A stretch of DNA of 64,000 nucleotides from the NCBI RefSeq assembly GCF_006715395.1, contig NZ_VFNC01000002.1, forward strand, positions 2,666,001 to 2,730,000. Reading direction: 5' to 3'. This document shows, one piece after another, positions 1-7,428 of this stretch. A model generated the notes under the pieces. That model was not told where the DNA came from and ran no database searches. It worked only from the letters and a program-made list of their open reading frames with translations. Both the position numbers and the translations under genes were made by a program. Source of the stretch: Streptomyces sp. SLBN-31. GTDB lineage: Bacteria > Actinomycetota > Actinomycetes > Streptomycetales > Streptomycetaceae. Each line of letters starts with the position of its first letter. The first letter of the stretch is position 1.

Positions 1-230
1 CCGGCATCGACGACCGTCTGACCGGTCTGCACGAGACCGCCCCGTGGAACGAGTACTCCTACGGCGTCTCCAACCGCGGCGCCTCGGTCCGTATCCCGTG
101 GCAGGTCGAGAAGGACGGCAAGGGCTACATCGAGGACCGCCGTCCCAACGCCAACGTCGACCCGTACGTCGTGACGCGGCTGCTCGTCGACACCTGCTGC
201 TCGGCGCTGGAGAAGGCCGGCCAGGTCTGA
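1..230 (+). CDS. glnII: Glutamine synthetase type II, C-terminal end (partial)
   Basis: The reading frame is open from the window edge to a TGA at 228-230 and gives about 75 residues. They include [17 protein letters not shown] and the ending [10 protein letters not shown], characteristic of the C-terminal active-site region of eukaryotic-type (class II) glutamine synthetases. The enzyme makes glutamine from glutamate, ammonia and ATP in the cytoplasm. Class II enzymes are not adenylylated by GlnE, unlike GlnA-type enzymes. The start and promoter lie outside the window. A strong hairpin follows the stop codon, so the gene probably ends a transcript here. Identification rests on motif recognition of the tail only. 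Confidence 0.93.
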   Translation, partial: GIDDRLTGLHETAPWNEYSYGVSNRGASVRIPWQVEKDGKGYIEDRRPNANVDPYVVTRLLVDTCCSALEKAGQV

Positions 231-252
231 GCCGCACCCGTGCGAGGGCTTG

Positions 253-286
253 AAGGGGCGTCCACCGTTCGCGGTGGGCGCCCCTT
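253..286 (+). terminator. Rho-independent-type hairpin after glnII
   Basis: Inverted repeat with arms AAGGGGCGTCCACC (253-266) and GGTGGGCGCCCCTT (273-286). They pair over 14 bp with a single G:U. The hairpin lies 22 bases after the glnII stop. There is no U-tract, as is usual for high-GC actinobacterial terminators. Confidence 0.8.
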
Positions 287-356
287 CGCGTCAAGAAGGA
301 GTCCAAGCAGTGAGAGGAGGCTCCTCGTGGGGGCCGCCGTCTGCTTCAATGGGCCC

Positions 357-479
357 ATGGCCAGCTTCCAGAAGCACACCGCGACGGGTCGCCATGACCT
401 CGAGCCGTTCTGGCCTTCCCGTCAGCACCACGACTTCGACCGGGTGTGTTGCCGCGCGACGAACGCGCCGGCCCTCTGA
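357..479 (+). CDS. Candidate 40-residue leader peptide (RxHxDFxRV type, Cys-Cys)
   Basis: A short ORF starting ATG at 357 ends with TGA at 477-479. Its C-terminal part reads SRQHHDFDRVCCRATNAPAL. This fits the R-x-H-x-D-(L/F)-x-R-V core of actinobacterial cysteine-type leader peptides, followed by two adjacent Cys codons. About nine in ten codons end in G or C, unlike the alternative frame that overlaps it. There is no ribosome binding site; TTCAAT sits six bases before the ATG, so a leaderless start is possible. It ends 85 bases before the winged-helix regulator gene and could couple that gene's expression to Cys-tRNA supply. Real translation is unproven, and a fortuitous ORF remains possible. 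Confidence 0.4.
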   Translation: MASFQKHTATGRHDLEPFWPSRQHHDFDRVCCRATNAPAL

Positions 480-564
480 AGCCGTATCTCACCCGGCCTC
501 CGGCCAGCGCGCAACGGCGTACGTCCTTCCCGACGAACCTCTCGCGCGAAAGAGCTGACCTCTC

Positions 565-1110
565 ATGGCGACCACCCTCCCGTTGTCCTCCACCCCCGTC
601 ACCGCTCCCGCCCGGCACCGGCTGCGCGCCGTCGACCCCGACGAGGTGATCGACGTCGCGGAGTTCCTGCCGCCGGGCGCCACCTGGCTGCCCGCGCCGC
701 AGCACGCCCTGCCCACCCTGCCGGGACAGCCGCCGATGGTCGGCTACATCGTCCTCATCCCGGCCGACCGCCCGCATCTCGCCCCCGCCGCCCCCGGCCT
801 GCCCGACACCGCCGGCGACGAGCTCGTCCGCATCGACGGCGTGCAGCGCACCGCCTCCGTCGACGGGCGCGAACTCGACCTCACCTACCTGGAGTTCGAG
901 CTGCTCGCCCACCTCGTCACGCACCCGAACCGGGTGCACACCCGCGACCAGCTGGTCACCACCGTGTGGGGTTACGGGCATGTGGGCGACGGCCGCACCG
1001 TCGACGTCCACATCGCCCGGCTGCGCCGCAAACTGGGCGCCGAGCACCGGCAGGCGATCCAGACCGTGCGGCGGGTCGGCTACAAGTACACGCCGTCGGC
1101 GGGCCGTTGA
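565..1110 (+). CDS. Winged-helix (OmpR/PhoB-type DNA-binding) regulator without receiver domain
   Basis: The 181-residue protein has a C-terminal Trans_reg_C winged helix, about residues 90-178. Visible motifs are LTYLEFELLAHLV, the recognition-helix region DGRTVDVHIARLRRKLG and the wing VRRVGYKYTP. The N-terminal 85 residues are Pro/Ala-rich and contain no receiver domain, so phosphorylation by a histidine kinase is not expected. The cytoplasmic protein probably binds DNA as an orphan regulator; its targets are unknown. The ATG at 565 is the first in-frame start in a leader of about 330 bases that also carries the candidate small peptide ORF. The ribosome binding site is weak. Orphan regulators of this shape are common in Streptomyces. 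Confidence 0.85.
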   Translation: MATTLPLSSTPVTAPARHRLRAVDPDEVIDVAEFLPPGATWLPAPQHALPTLPGQPPMVGYIVLIPADRPHLAPAAPGLPDTAGDELVRIDGVQRTASVDGRELDLTYLEFELLAHLVTHPNRVHTRDQLVTTVWGYGHVGDGRTVDVHIARLRRKLGAEHRQAIQTVRRVGYKYTPSAGR

Positions 1111-1191
1111 GGCCGGTCCGTGCCGCTCCGGCCGTCTGCTGACGGCAGAGCGGCGTTCCGTCCCGCGCCCCGACCGGGCAGAGTCACCGGC

Positions 1192-2184
1192 ATGAGACTT
1201 CTGGTGCTGGGTGGTACGGAGTTCGCGGGCCGGGCCGTCGCGGAGGCGGCCCTCGGGCGCGGCTGGGAGGTGACCGTCCTCAACCGGGGACGGCACCGGC
1301 CCCCAGCCGGCGTACGGGAGCTGCGGGGCGACCGCACCGCCCCCGGTGGGCTCGACGCACTCGCGGACGGCGAGTGGGACGCGGTCGTCGACACCTGGCG
1401 GCTGGCACCCCGCGTGGTGCGGGACGCGGCGCGGCTGCTGCGGGACCGCGCGCGGCGGTACGTGTACGTCTCCAGCTGCTCGGTGTACACCTGGGCGCCG
1501 CCCGCCGGGTACACCGAGGACGCGCCCGTGGCCGAGGGCGCCGCCCCGGACGCGGAACAGACCGACTACGCCCGCGACAAGCGGGGCGGCGAACTGGCCG
1601 TGCTGGACGCCTTCGGCGCCGAGCGCTCGGTGCTCGTGCGGGCCGGGCTGATCCTCGGTCCGCACGAGAACGTCGGACGGCTGCCGTGGTGGCTGGCCCG
1701 GACGGCCCGGGGCGGCCCCGTGCTGGCCCCGGGTCCGCGGGAGCTGCCGCTGCAGTACGTCGACGTCCGCGACCTGGCCGAGTGGATCGTCGGCGCGGTC
1801 GAGCAGGAGCTCAGCGGGCCGTTCAACCTGATGAGCGAGCAGGGGCACGCCACGATGGGCGAGTTGCTGGATGCGTGCGTGGCCGCCACGGGCTCCGCCG
1901 CGGAGCTCAGGTGGACGGCGCCCGAGGTGATCCTCGACGCCGGTATCGCGCCGTGGACCGAGTTGCCGGTGTGGGTGCCGCCGGGGACCGACATGCACGA
2001 CGCCCTGCACGCGGCGGACGTGTCCCGTGCGGTGGGGACGGGCCTGGTGTGCCGGCCGGTGGGCGAGACGGTCGCGGACACCTGGGCGTGGCTGCGGTCC
2101 GTCGGCGGGACGGCCCCGTTGCGTTCGGACGCGGCGGTCAAGGGGCTGGATCCGGAGGTGGAGGCGAAGGTGTTGGGTCGGTGA
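1192..2184 (+). CDS. NAD-dependent epimerase/dehydratase-family protein (extended SDR)
   Basis: The 330-residue protein starts MRLLVLGGTEFAGRAVAEAA, a Rossmann beta-alpha-beta with a GGTxFxG dinucleotide-binding motif. A YARDK segment near residue 125 fits the SDR Tyr-x-x-x-Lys catalytic pair, and QYVDVRDLAEWI near residue 185 is typical of extended SDRs. The substrate cannot be read from sequence; sugar-nucleotide epimerases, reductases and isoflavone-reductase-like proteins share this form. The ATG at 1192 was chosen over an upstream ATG because it directly precedes the nucleotide-binding strand. A CAGAGT hexamer lies close upstream and there is no good ribosome binding site, so the mRNA may have a very short leader. 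Confidence 0.85.
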   Translation: MRLLVLGGTEFAGRAVAEAALGRGWEVTVLNRGRHRPPAGVRELRGDRTAPGGLDALADGEWDAVVDTWRLAPRVVRDAARLLRDRARRYVYVSSCSVYTWAPPAGYTEDAPVAEGAAPDAEQTDYARDKRGGELAVLDAFGAERSVLVRAGLILGPHENVGRLPWWLARTARGGPVLAPGPRELPLQYVDVRDLAEWIVGAVEQELSGPFNLMSEQGHATMGELLDACVAATGSAAELRWTAPEVILDAGIAPWTELPVWVPPGTDMHDALHAADVSRAVGTGLVCRPVGETVADTWAWLRSVGGTAPLRSDAAVKGLDPEVEAKVLGR

Positions 2185-2277
2185 TCCCGCGCGGGCCCGG
2201 GGTGTACCTGGCACCACCCCCGAACCCGGGGGTCGGGCCCCGTGACCCTCCCCGTCCGCTCGGCCAGACTCTCTGCC

Positions 2278-3546
2278 ATGAACACCAACACGAAGAGCGG
2301 CTCTCTCTCCACGAGGGCCCGGGCCGTGGCGATCGCGGCGGGGCGGGGGTTCGTGCTGGCTCTGGTGAGCCTTCCGGGGGCTGTGCTGGGCTTCACGCTG
2401 TCACTGCTGTCGATCGCGCTCGTCCCCCTGGGCATAGGGGTGGTCACCACGCCCTGGGTGCTCGGCCGGGTACGGGCGTTCGCGGACCGGCGGCGCGCGC
2501 TGGCGGAGCGGTGGTACGGAATGAAGATCCCGTCCGCGTACCGGCCCGTCCCGGACGGGGCCAACGCCTGGGCACGGACGTACGCGATGCTGCGGGACCC
2601 GGCGACCTGGCGGGACCTGCGGTGGCTGCAGGTCGACATGACCGCGGGGTACGTCACCGCGCTGCTGCCGGTGGTGCTGCTCGTCTACCCGCTGGAGGGC
2701 CTCGCGGTCGCCGCCGGGCTGTGGCGGCCGCTGTCGACGTACGGCGGGTACTGGTACGGCTTCGTGCACGTCACCGACCAGACCTCCGCCCTCGGCGCCG
2801 GCGCCCTGGGCACCGTGCTGCTCACCCTCACGCCCTTCGCCCCGCGCATGCTGACCGCCCACTTCAAGCTGACCCGGGCCGTACTGGGCGCCAGCCAGAG
2901 CGAGTTGGCCGAACGGGTGCGGGTGCTGACCGAGACCCGGCGGGACGCCGTCGACACCTCCGCCGCCGAACTGCGTCGGATCGAACGGGACCTGCACGAC
3001 GGCGCGCAGGCCCGGCTGGTGGCGATGGGAATGGACCTGGGCACCATCGAGATGCTCATGGACAAGGACCCGGCGAAGGCCAAGCAGCTCCTCTCGCAGG
3101 CCCGGCAGTCCTCCGTGGACGCCCTGGCCGAGCTGCGCGAACTCGTGCGCGGCATCCATCCCCCGGTGCTCGCCGAACGCGGACTGGGCGACGCCATACG
3201 GGCGTTGGCGCTCAGGCTGCCGATTCCGACCGAGGTGAGCGTGGAGTTGGGCGGACGGGCGGAGGCGCCGGTGGAGTCGGCCGCGTACTTCGCGGTCAGC
3301 GAGGTGCTGACCAACGCCGTCAAGCACTCCGGCGCGGACCGGATCTGGATCGACCTGCACCACACCGAGGGGCGGCTGCGGGTCACCGTCACGGACAACG
3401 GCAAGGGCGGCGCGGTGATCGGGGCCGGTTCGGGGCTGGCCGGGGTGGAGCGGCGGCTCGGTACATTCGACGGCGTCCTGGCCGTCAGCTCGCCCGCGGG
3501 CGGCCCCACCATGGTCACCATGGAGATCCCTTGCGCGTTGTCCTAG
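2278..3546 (+). CDS. Sensor histidine kinase (NarL-partner type, HisKA_3)
   Basis: The 422-residue membrane kinase has several hydrophobic segments between residues 20 and 200 (for example FVLALVSLPGAVLGF and VTALLPVVLLVYPL), in the arrangement of a sensor domain of the PspC/DUF1707-neighbour type. A HisKA_3 dimerisation domain follows with ERDLHDGAQARL, phospho-acceptor His about residue 240, then an HATPase_c domain with SEVLTNAVKHS (N box) and VTDNGKGG plus GSGLAGVERR (G boxes). It should phosphorylate the overlapping downstream response regulator. The ATG at 2278 was preferred over a GTG at 2242 because of the compact CCAGACT hexamer just upstream. The signal sensed is unknown. Confidence 0.92.
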   Translation: MNTNTKSGSLSTRARAVAIAAGRGFVLALVSLPGAVLGFTLSLLSIALVPLGIGVVTTPWVLGRVRAFADRRRALAERWYGMKIPSAYRPVPDGANAWARTYAMLRDPATWRDLRWLQVDMTAGYVTALLPVVLLVYPLEGLAVAAGLWRPLSTYGGYWYGFVHVTDQTSALGAGALGTVLLTLTPFAPRMLTAHFKLTRAVLGASQSELAERVRVLTETRRDAVDTSAAELRRIERDLHDGAQARLVAMGMDLGTIEMLMDKDPAKAKQLLSQARQSSVDALAELRELVRGIHPPVLAERGLGDAIRALALRLPIPTEVSVELGGRAEAPVESAAYFAVSEVLTNAVKHSGADRIWIDLHHTEGRLRVTVTDNGKGGAVIGAGSGLAGVERRLGTFDGVLAVSSPAGGPTMVTMEIPCALS

Positions 3547-4184
3547 CCGAAGACCTCTTCCTGCTGCGCGACGGACTGGTCCGGCTGCTCGAGGCGTACG
3601 ACTTCGAGATCGCCGCCGCCGTCGAGTCCGGCCCCGAGCTCGCCCGCGCCCTGGCCGAGCTGGAGCCGGACGTCGCCGTGGTCGACGTACGACTGCCGCC
3701 GACGCACACCGACGAGGGGCTGCAGTGCGCGCTCCGGGCACGCCGGGACAGACCCGGTTTTCCGGTGCTGGTGCTGTCGCAGCACGTGGAGCAGTTGTAC
3801 GCGCGCGAGCTGCTGGCCGACGGCAGCGGCGGGGTGGGCTACCTGCTGAAGGACCGGGTGTTCGACGCGGAGCAGTTCGTGGACGCCGTACGCAGGGTGG
3901 CGGCGGGCGGTACGGCGATGGACCCGCAGGTGATCCAGCAGCTGCTGTCCCGGCGGGCCGCCGACGACCGGCCGCTGGCCCGGCTGACCCCGCGGGAGCG
4001 GGAGGTGCTGGAGCTGATGGCGCAGGGCCGCTCCAACGCGGCGATCGCCGGGCAGCTGGTGGTGACGGAACGGGCGATCGCCAAGCACACCTCCAACATC
4101 TTCGCCAAACTGGACCTTGAGGTGTCGGACGATGACAATCGCCGCGTTCTGGCCGTCCTCGCCTACCTGGACCAAGGCCGGTGA
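3531..4184 (+). CDS. NarL/FixJ-family response regulator
   Basis: The 217-residue protein starts at a TTG that overlaps the kinase gene by 16 bases, with GGAG five bases upstream; no ATG or GTG fits this frame. The receiver domain, residues 1-120, has the acidic pair E7-D8, phospho-acceptor D52 (VVDVRLPP), S83 and K107. A LuxR-type helix-turn-helix follows (LTPREREVLELMAQGRSN, residues about 145-200). It is the cognate partner of the upstream kinase, and the overlap implies translational coupling. Its regulon is unknown. The frame stays open far upstream of 3531, but that part only shadows the preceding genes. Confidence 0.92.
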   Translation: MRVVLAEDLFLLRDGLVRLLEAYDFEIAAAVESGPELARALAELEPDVAVVDVRLPPTHTDEGLQCALRARRDRPGFPVLVLSQHVEQLYARELLADGSGGVGYLLKDRVFDAEQFVDAVRRVAAGGTAMDPQVIQQLLSRRAADDRPLARLTPREREVLELMAQGRSNAAIAGQLVVTERAIAKHTSNIFAKLDLEVSDDDNRRVLAVLAYLDQGR

Positions 4185-4373
4185 ACGGCCGCTGATTTTC
4201 CGTAACCTCCCCTGCTCAGAGGGCGGTTGGGAAGCAAAAGCCGAGTAAACCTCTGATTTGTTCGTGAGGCTGCTGAACACCTCTGGGACCACGCCCGTAT
4301 GAGTGGGAGCCGCTTCACTCCTGTCGGGCGCCTCGATGCCCCGCCAAGCCCGCAAGGAAGTCAGAGGAGTTCC

Positions 4374-5891
4374 ATGGGACGCAACACACGCAAACGCCGT
4401 ACGCCGCTGGCCACCAAGGCCATAGCCGCATCGGCGGCCCTAGCGCTCGGTGGGGGCGGGCTGATCTGGGCGAACTTCTACGCCTCGGCGCACGAGTCCA
4501 ACAACTCGGGGCAGAACCAGACGAAGGCCGCCAGCGGTCAGGTGGCCACGATCTCCTGCCCCGACGTGCAGCAGAAGCTGACGAACGTGCCGGCCAGGGC
4601 CCAGCAGGGCGTGGCCACGGAGCTGGCCAACCTCGACAAGCAGATCACCGAGGCCTACAACCGGCTCGCCTCCACGCGCCAGGCGCAGACCCAGGACGCC
4701 GGCTTCGTGCAGAACGCGATCGTCGGCCCCCTCAAGGAGAAGCGGGCCGCAACCCTCGACCGGATCCGCATCGACATCCAGCGAGTGGGCGGCCAGGTCG
4801 ACGCGGCGGGCCTCAGCGCGCTCGCCGCCTGCACCACGCAGACCGCCAACCAGACAACAGCCGGCGGCCAGCAACAGCAGAACGGCGGCCAGCAACAGAA
4901 TGGCGGCCAGCAACAGCAGAACGGTGGCCAGCAGCAGAACGGTGGCCAGCAGCAGGGCGCCAACGGGCAGGCGGGCAACGGTCCGACCGCGGCCGACTTC
5001 GTGGACATCACGAAGGTCCAGCCCAACGTCAAGGCGAAGCCGCGCAGGACCGGCAACGCCTCGACCGGCACCTTCACCACCAACTGCGGTGTGAACGCCA
5101 ACAGGAACTTCAACACCGACAACGTCATCGTCGCGCCCGGCGTGACCAACGGCGCGCACCACACGCACGACTACGTCGGCAACCAGAAGATCAACGCCTT
5201 CTCCAGCAACGCCAACTTCCTGCAGGGCGGAAGCAGCTGCCAGAACAAGAACGATCTGTCGGCCTACTACTGGCCGGTGCTGCGCCTGCAGAACGGCACG
5301 CAGGAGTTCGACCAGAACAAGGACGGCGGCGGCAAGGAAGGCAACGTCGGCAAGATCCTGACCGCACAGCAGGCTCAGATCAAGTACGTCGGCAGCCCCA
5401 CGAGCAAGGTCGTCGCGATGCCGCAGTTCCTGCGCATCATCACCGGTGACGCCAAGACCACGACCAACGGTCTGGCCAACGCCAACGCGCACTGGAGCTG
5501 CACCGGTTTCGAGAACAAGGTCCAGTTGACGGAGCAGTACCCGATCTGCCCGCAGGGCAGCAACGTGGTCCGTACGTTCGCCTTCCAGAGCTGCTGGGAC
5601 GGCAAGAACGCCGACTCCGCCAACCACCGGACGCACGTCGCCTTCGCCGACGCCAACGGCAACTGCCAGAACGGCTTCAAGGCCATTCCGCAGCTGACGA
5701 TGCGCCTGGTGTACAAGGTCGCGCCGCCGACCATCCAGAACGGCGTGGTCAAGAACGCCTACGCGGTGGACGGCTTCCCGGAGCAGCTCCACAAGGCGGC
5801 CACCGACCACGACGACTTCATCAGCATCACGACCGGCGGTCTGGCGAACAAGATCGCCAACTGCGTCAACCGCGGGCAGCGGTGCCAGTGA
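4374..5891 (+). CDS. Secreted DUF1996-domain protein with Gln/Asn-rich linker
   Basis: The 505-residue protein has a basic N-terminus and one hydrophobic segment ([20 protein letters not shown]), so it is exported or membrane-anchored. A helical region follows (residues about 60-155), then a repetitive GGQQQN linker (about 164-195), then a DUF1996 domain (about 215-505). Visible marks of that domain are [21 protein letters not shown], a YYWPVLR segment and several conserved-looking cysteines. DUF1996 is known from secreted fungal and actinobacterial proteins, with no settled biochemical function. The ATG at 4374 follows AGAGGAG. The upstream 190 bases are comparatively AT-rich and probably carry the promoter. 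Confidence 0.88.
   Translation: MGRNTRKRRTPLATKAIAASAALALGGGGLIWANFYASAHESNNSGQNQTKAASGQVATISCPDVQQKLTNVPARAQQGVATELANLDKQITEAYNRLASTRQAQTQDAGFVQNAIVGPLKEKRAATLDRIRIDIQRVGGQVDAAGLSALAACTTQTANQTTAGGQQQQNGGQQQNGGQQQQNGGQQQNGGQQQGANGQAGNGPTAADFVDITKVQPNVKAKPRRTGNASTGTFTTNCGVNANRNFNTDNVIVAPGVTNGAHHTHDYVGNQKINAFSSNANFLQGGSSCQNKNDLSAYYWPVLRLQNGTQEFDQNKDGGGKEGNVGKILTAQQAQIKYVGSPTSKVVAMPQFLRIITGDAKTTTNGLANANAHWSCTGFENKVQLTEQYPICPQGSNVVRTFAFQSCWDGKNADSANHRTHVAFADANGNCQNGFKAIPQLTMRLVYKVAPPTIQNGVVKNAYAVDGFPEQLHKAATDHDDFISITTGGLANKIANCVNRGQRCQ
4863..4956 (+). repeat. In-gene tandem repeat encoding GGQQ(Q)N units
   Basis: Five imperfect copies of a 15-18 base unit (GGCGGCCAGCAACAGCAGAA and shorter variants) run in tandem within the DUF1996 gene. 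Unit length alternates by one CAG/CAA codon, so copy number and linker length may vary between strains. Confidence 0.85.
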
Positions 5892-5907
5892 CCCTGTGAA
5901 CCACTGA

Positions 5908-5943
5908 GAAGGCCGGTGGCGGGATCTCCCGCCACCGGCCTTC
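5908..5943. terminator. Bidirectional terminator between DUF1996 gene and lipoprotein gene
   Basis: Perfect 17-bp inverted repeat, arms GAAGGCCGGTGGCGGGA and TCCCGCCACCGGCCTTC, with a 2-base central spacer. It sits between two convergent genes, 17 bases after one stop and 20 bases from the other. Confidence 0.85.
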
Positions 5944-5962
5944 CGGTGTGTGTACGAAGAGC

Positions 5963-6382
5963 TCAGCCGGTGTGCGACGAGCCGTGCGCGCTGTGGTCGG
6001 TGCCGATCTCCTCCTCGCCGCCCAGCGTGGTCTGCAGCGCCTTGACGACCTTGTCGTCGCCGACGGCGACCCACTTGCGGCCGACGAGGTAGTGACCGCC
6101 GTAGTCCTTGGCGTCGTTGATCCACTCGCGCTGGCCGCGGTCGGTGGCGAAGGTGACGAAGACGTACTTGCCGTCGGAGGTCTTGCAGATGGCCTGGCGC
6201 ACCTCGTCGGAGTCGATCTGCATGTCCGGCTTGCACTTCACCTTGGCCGCCAGGCTCTCCAGACTGCCGGTGGCGGCCGTGGGGATCTTGGCGGCCGCGT
6301 CGCTGTCTCCGGATCCACAGCCCGCCAGCGCCATGACGGCCACGGCACCGGCCGCGGCGAGCATCGGTCGGGTCAACCTCAT
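5963..6382 (-). CDS. Small lipoprotein of unknown function
   Basis: The 139-residue protein has a lipoprotein signal peptide MRLTRPMLAAAGAVAVMALAGC; the lipobox LAGC gives Cys 22. The mature part has a second and third cysteine (VKCKPDMQ and AICKTSDG) that could form a disulphide, and ends in a His/Ser-rich tail (DHSAHGSSHTG). The start at 6382 is preceded by CCGGAGGAAC, a good ribosome binding site. It is predicted to be anchored to the outer face of the membrane. No domain family was recognised beyond a generic actinobacterial lipoprotein. Confidence 0.85.
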   Translation of the reverse strand: MRLTRPMLAAAGAVAVMALAGCGSGDSDAAAKIPTAATGSLESLAAKVKCKPDMQIDSDEVRQAICKTSDGKYVFVTFATDRGQREWINDAKDYGGHYLVGRKWVAVGDDKVVKALQTTLGGEEEIGTDHSAHGSSHTG

Positions 6383-6497
6383 CTGTTCCTCCGGGTCGCT
6401 GTGTTGGCCAGGCCCCAAGGGCCCGTCCCCTTCGATACGGCTGCGGGGCGCGGGGCGCTCAAATCGGCTGGGGATGCGGGTACTGGTGTGCGAGGGT

Positions 6498-7013
6498 ATG
6501 CCGGTGAATCAGGACTGGGAAGATCGCGTGGCCGCCGCCTGGGCCACCTTCGACGAGTATCCGGAAGAGCGGGCGGCGGACTTCCGGGGCGTGATCGACG
6601 CCCTCGTCGCCGAGCTGCCGGAGGGCAGCCCGCTCGGCCCCTTCGAGCGGGCCTGCGCCTGGGACTCCACGGGCCACTCCGACAAGGCGGTTCCGCTGTA
6701 CCGGGAGGCTCTGGCGCTCGGGCTGAGCGAGGTCAGCGGCTACAAGGGGCGACGGGCGAAGATCCAGCTGTCCAGTTCGCTGCGCAATGTCGGGCGGGCC
6801 GAGGAGGGTGTCAAGCTGCTGACGCCCGAACTCGACGCGCCGTCGGACGAGTTGGACGACGCGGTACGCGCGTGTCTGGCGCTGTGCCTGTCCAGCCTCG
6901 GCCGGGACCGCGAGGGCCTGTCCCTCGTCCTGGGCGCCCTGGCCCCCCACCTGCCCCGCTACCAACGATCGATGGCGAACTACGCCCGGGCACTGATCGA
7001 ACCGGAGGCCTGA
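6498..7013 (+). CDS. Tetratricopeptide-repeat protein (TPR_5-like)
   Basis: A 171-residue, helix-rich cytoplasmic protein. Repeating segments such as GPFERACAWDSTGHSDKAVPLYREALALG, then KIQLSSSLRNVGRAEEGVKLL, and ACLALCLSSLGRDREGLSLVLGAL follow the TPR pattern, and the whole length matches the TPR_5 family. Such proteins act as protein-interaction scaffolds; no partner is evident here. The start is uncertain: ATG at 6498 (MPVNQDWEDR) and ATG at 6474 are both in frame and neither has a clean ribosome binding site. The later one was chosen because homologue-like N-termini begin at NQDWE. Confidence 0.75.
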   Translation: MPVNQDWEDRVAAAWATFDEYPEERAADFRGVIDALVAELPEGSPLGPFERACAWDSTGHSDKAVPLYREALALGLSEVSGYKGRRAKIQLSSSLRNVGRAEEGVKLLTPELDAPSDELDDAVRACLALCLSSLGRDREGLSLVLGALAPHLPRYQRSMANYARALIEPEA

Positions 7014-7142
7014 GCGGACGGGGTCGCGGCAAGCGGGCGGGCGACGGGGCGGGCGGGATCGCCCGCAGCCCGACGGCCGCCGCCAGACCACCGCGTCGGC
7101 GCCGTCCGGACGACCGGGCCGGATGGCAGCTGGGCGGCCGAA

Positions 7143-7351
7143 GCACGACCACCTGGCGAAGTTCCCGCAACGGGGCGGGCCGGGTCGCGCGCGGACCGGC
7201 GGGTGCTGTCGGGCGACCGCCTGGGCGAAGGCGCGGCGACCGGGCGGCCCAGGTTGCAGCGACGGGACGGCCCCAGCACGACCACCGAGCGAAGCACGGT
7301 GACAGGGTGGCCGGAGTCGCGCGCGGCCACATGGGCGAAGGCGCGGCGACC
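7143..7351 (+). repeat. Degenerate direct duplication in a gene-free interval
   Basis: The 415-base interval 7014-7428 has no convincing gene. It holds an imperfect duplication: GCACGACCACC(N)2GCGAAG at 7143-7161 and 7276-7294; GTCGCGCGCGG at 7184-7194 and 7316-7326; and an exact 20-mer starting TGGGCGAAGG at 7222-7241 and 7332-7351. Offsets are 133, 132 and 110 bases, so the copies have diverged by indels. Confidence 0.65.
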
Positions 7352-7428
7352 CCGGTGGGTGCGGTACGGCGGCCGCGTGGGCGGAGGCGGGGCGGTGACC
7401 ATCTGACGATTCGCTCGTTCTGCTGAAC

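Noticed and set aside
346..2217. Long minus-strand open frame of 623 codons covering the winged-helix and epimerase genes
   Set aside because: Arg/Pro/Gly-rich low-complexity translation, no family motif, and it mirrors two plus-strand genes with normal domain motifs. Long antisense frames are expected at this GC content.
1374..3530. Upstream extension of the response regulator frame to a 936-codon ORF
   Set aside because: The upstream part is repetitive Arg/Gly/Ala and lies in the shadow of the epimerase and kinase genes. The receiver domain begins at TTG 3531 behind a ribosome binding site.
4440..6236. 598-codon minus-strand open frame opposite the DUF1996 gene
   Set aside because: Shadow of the Gln/Asn-rich gene: the repetitive leucine/alanine region is just the complement of the CAG repeats.
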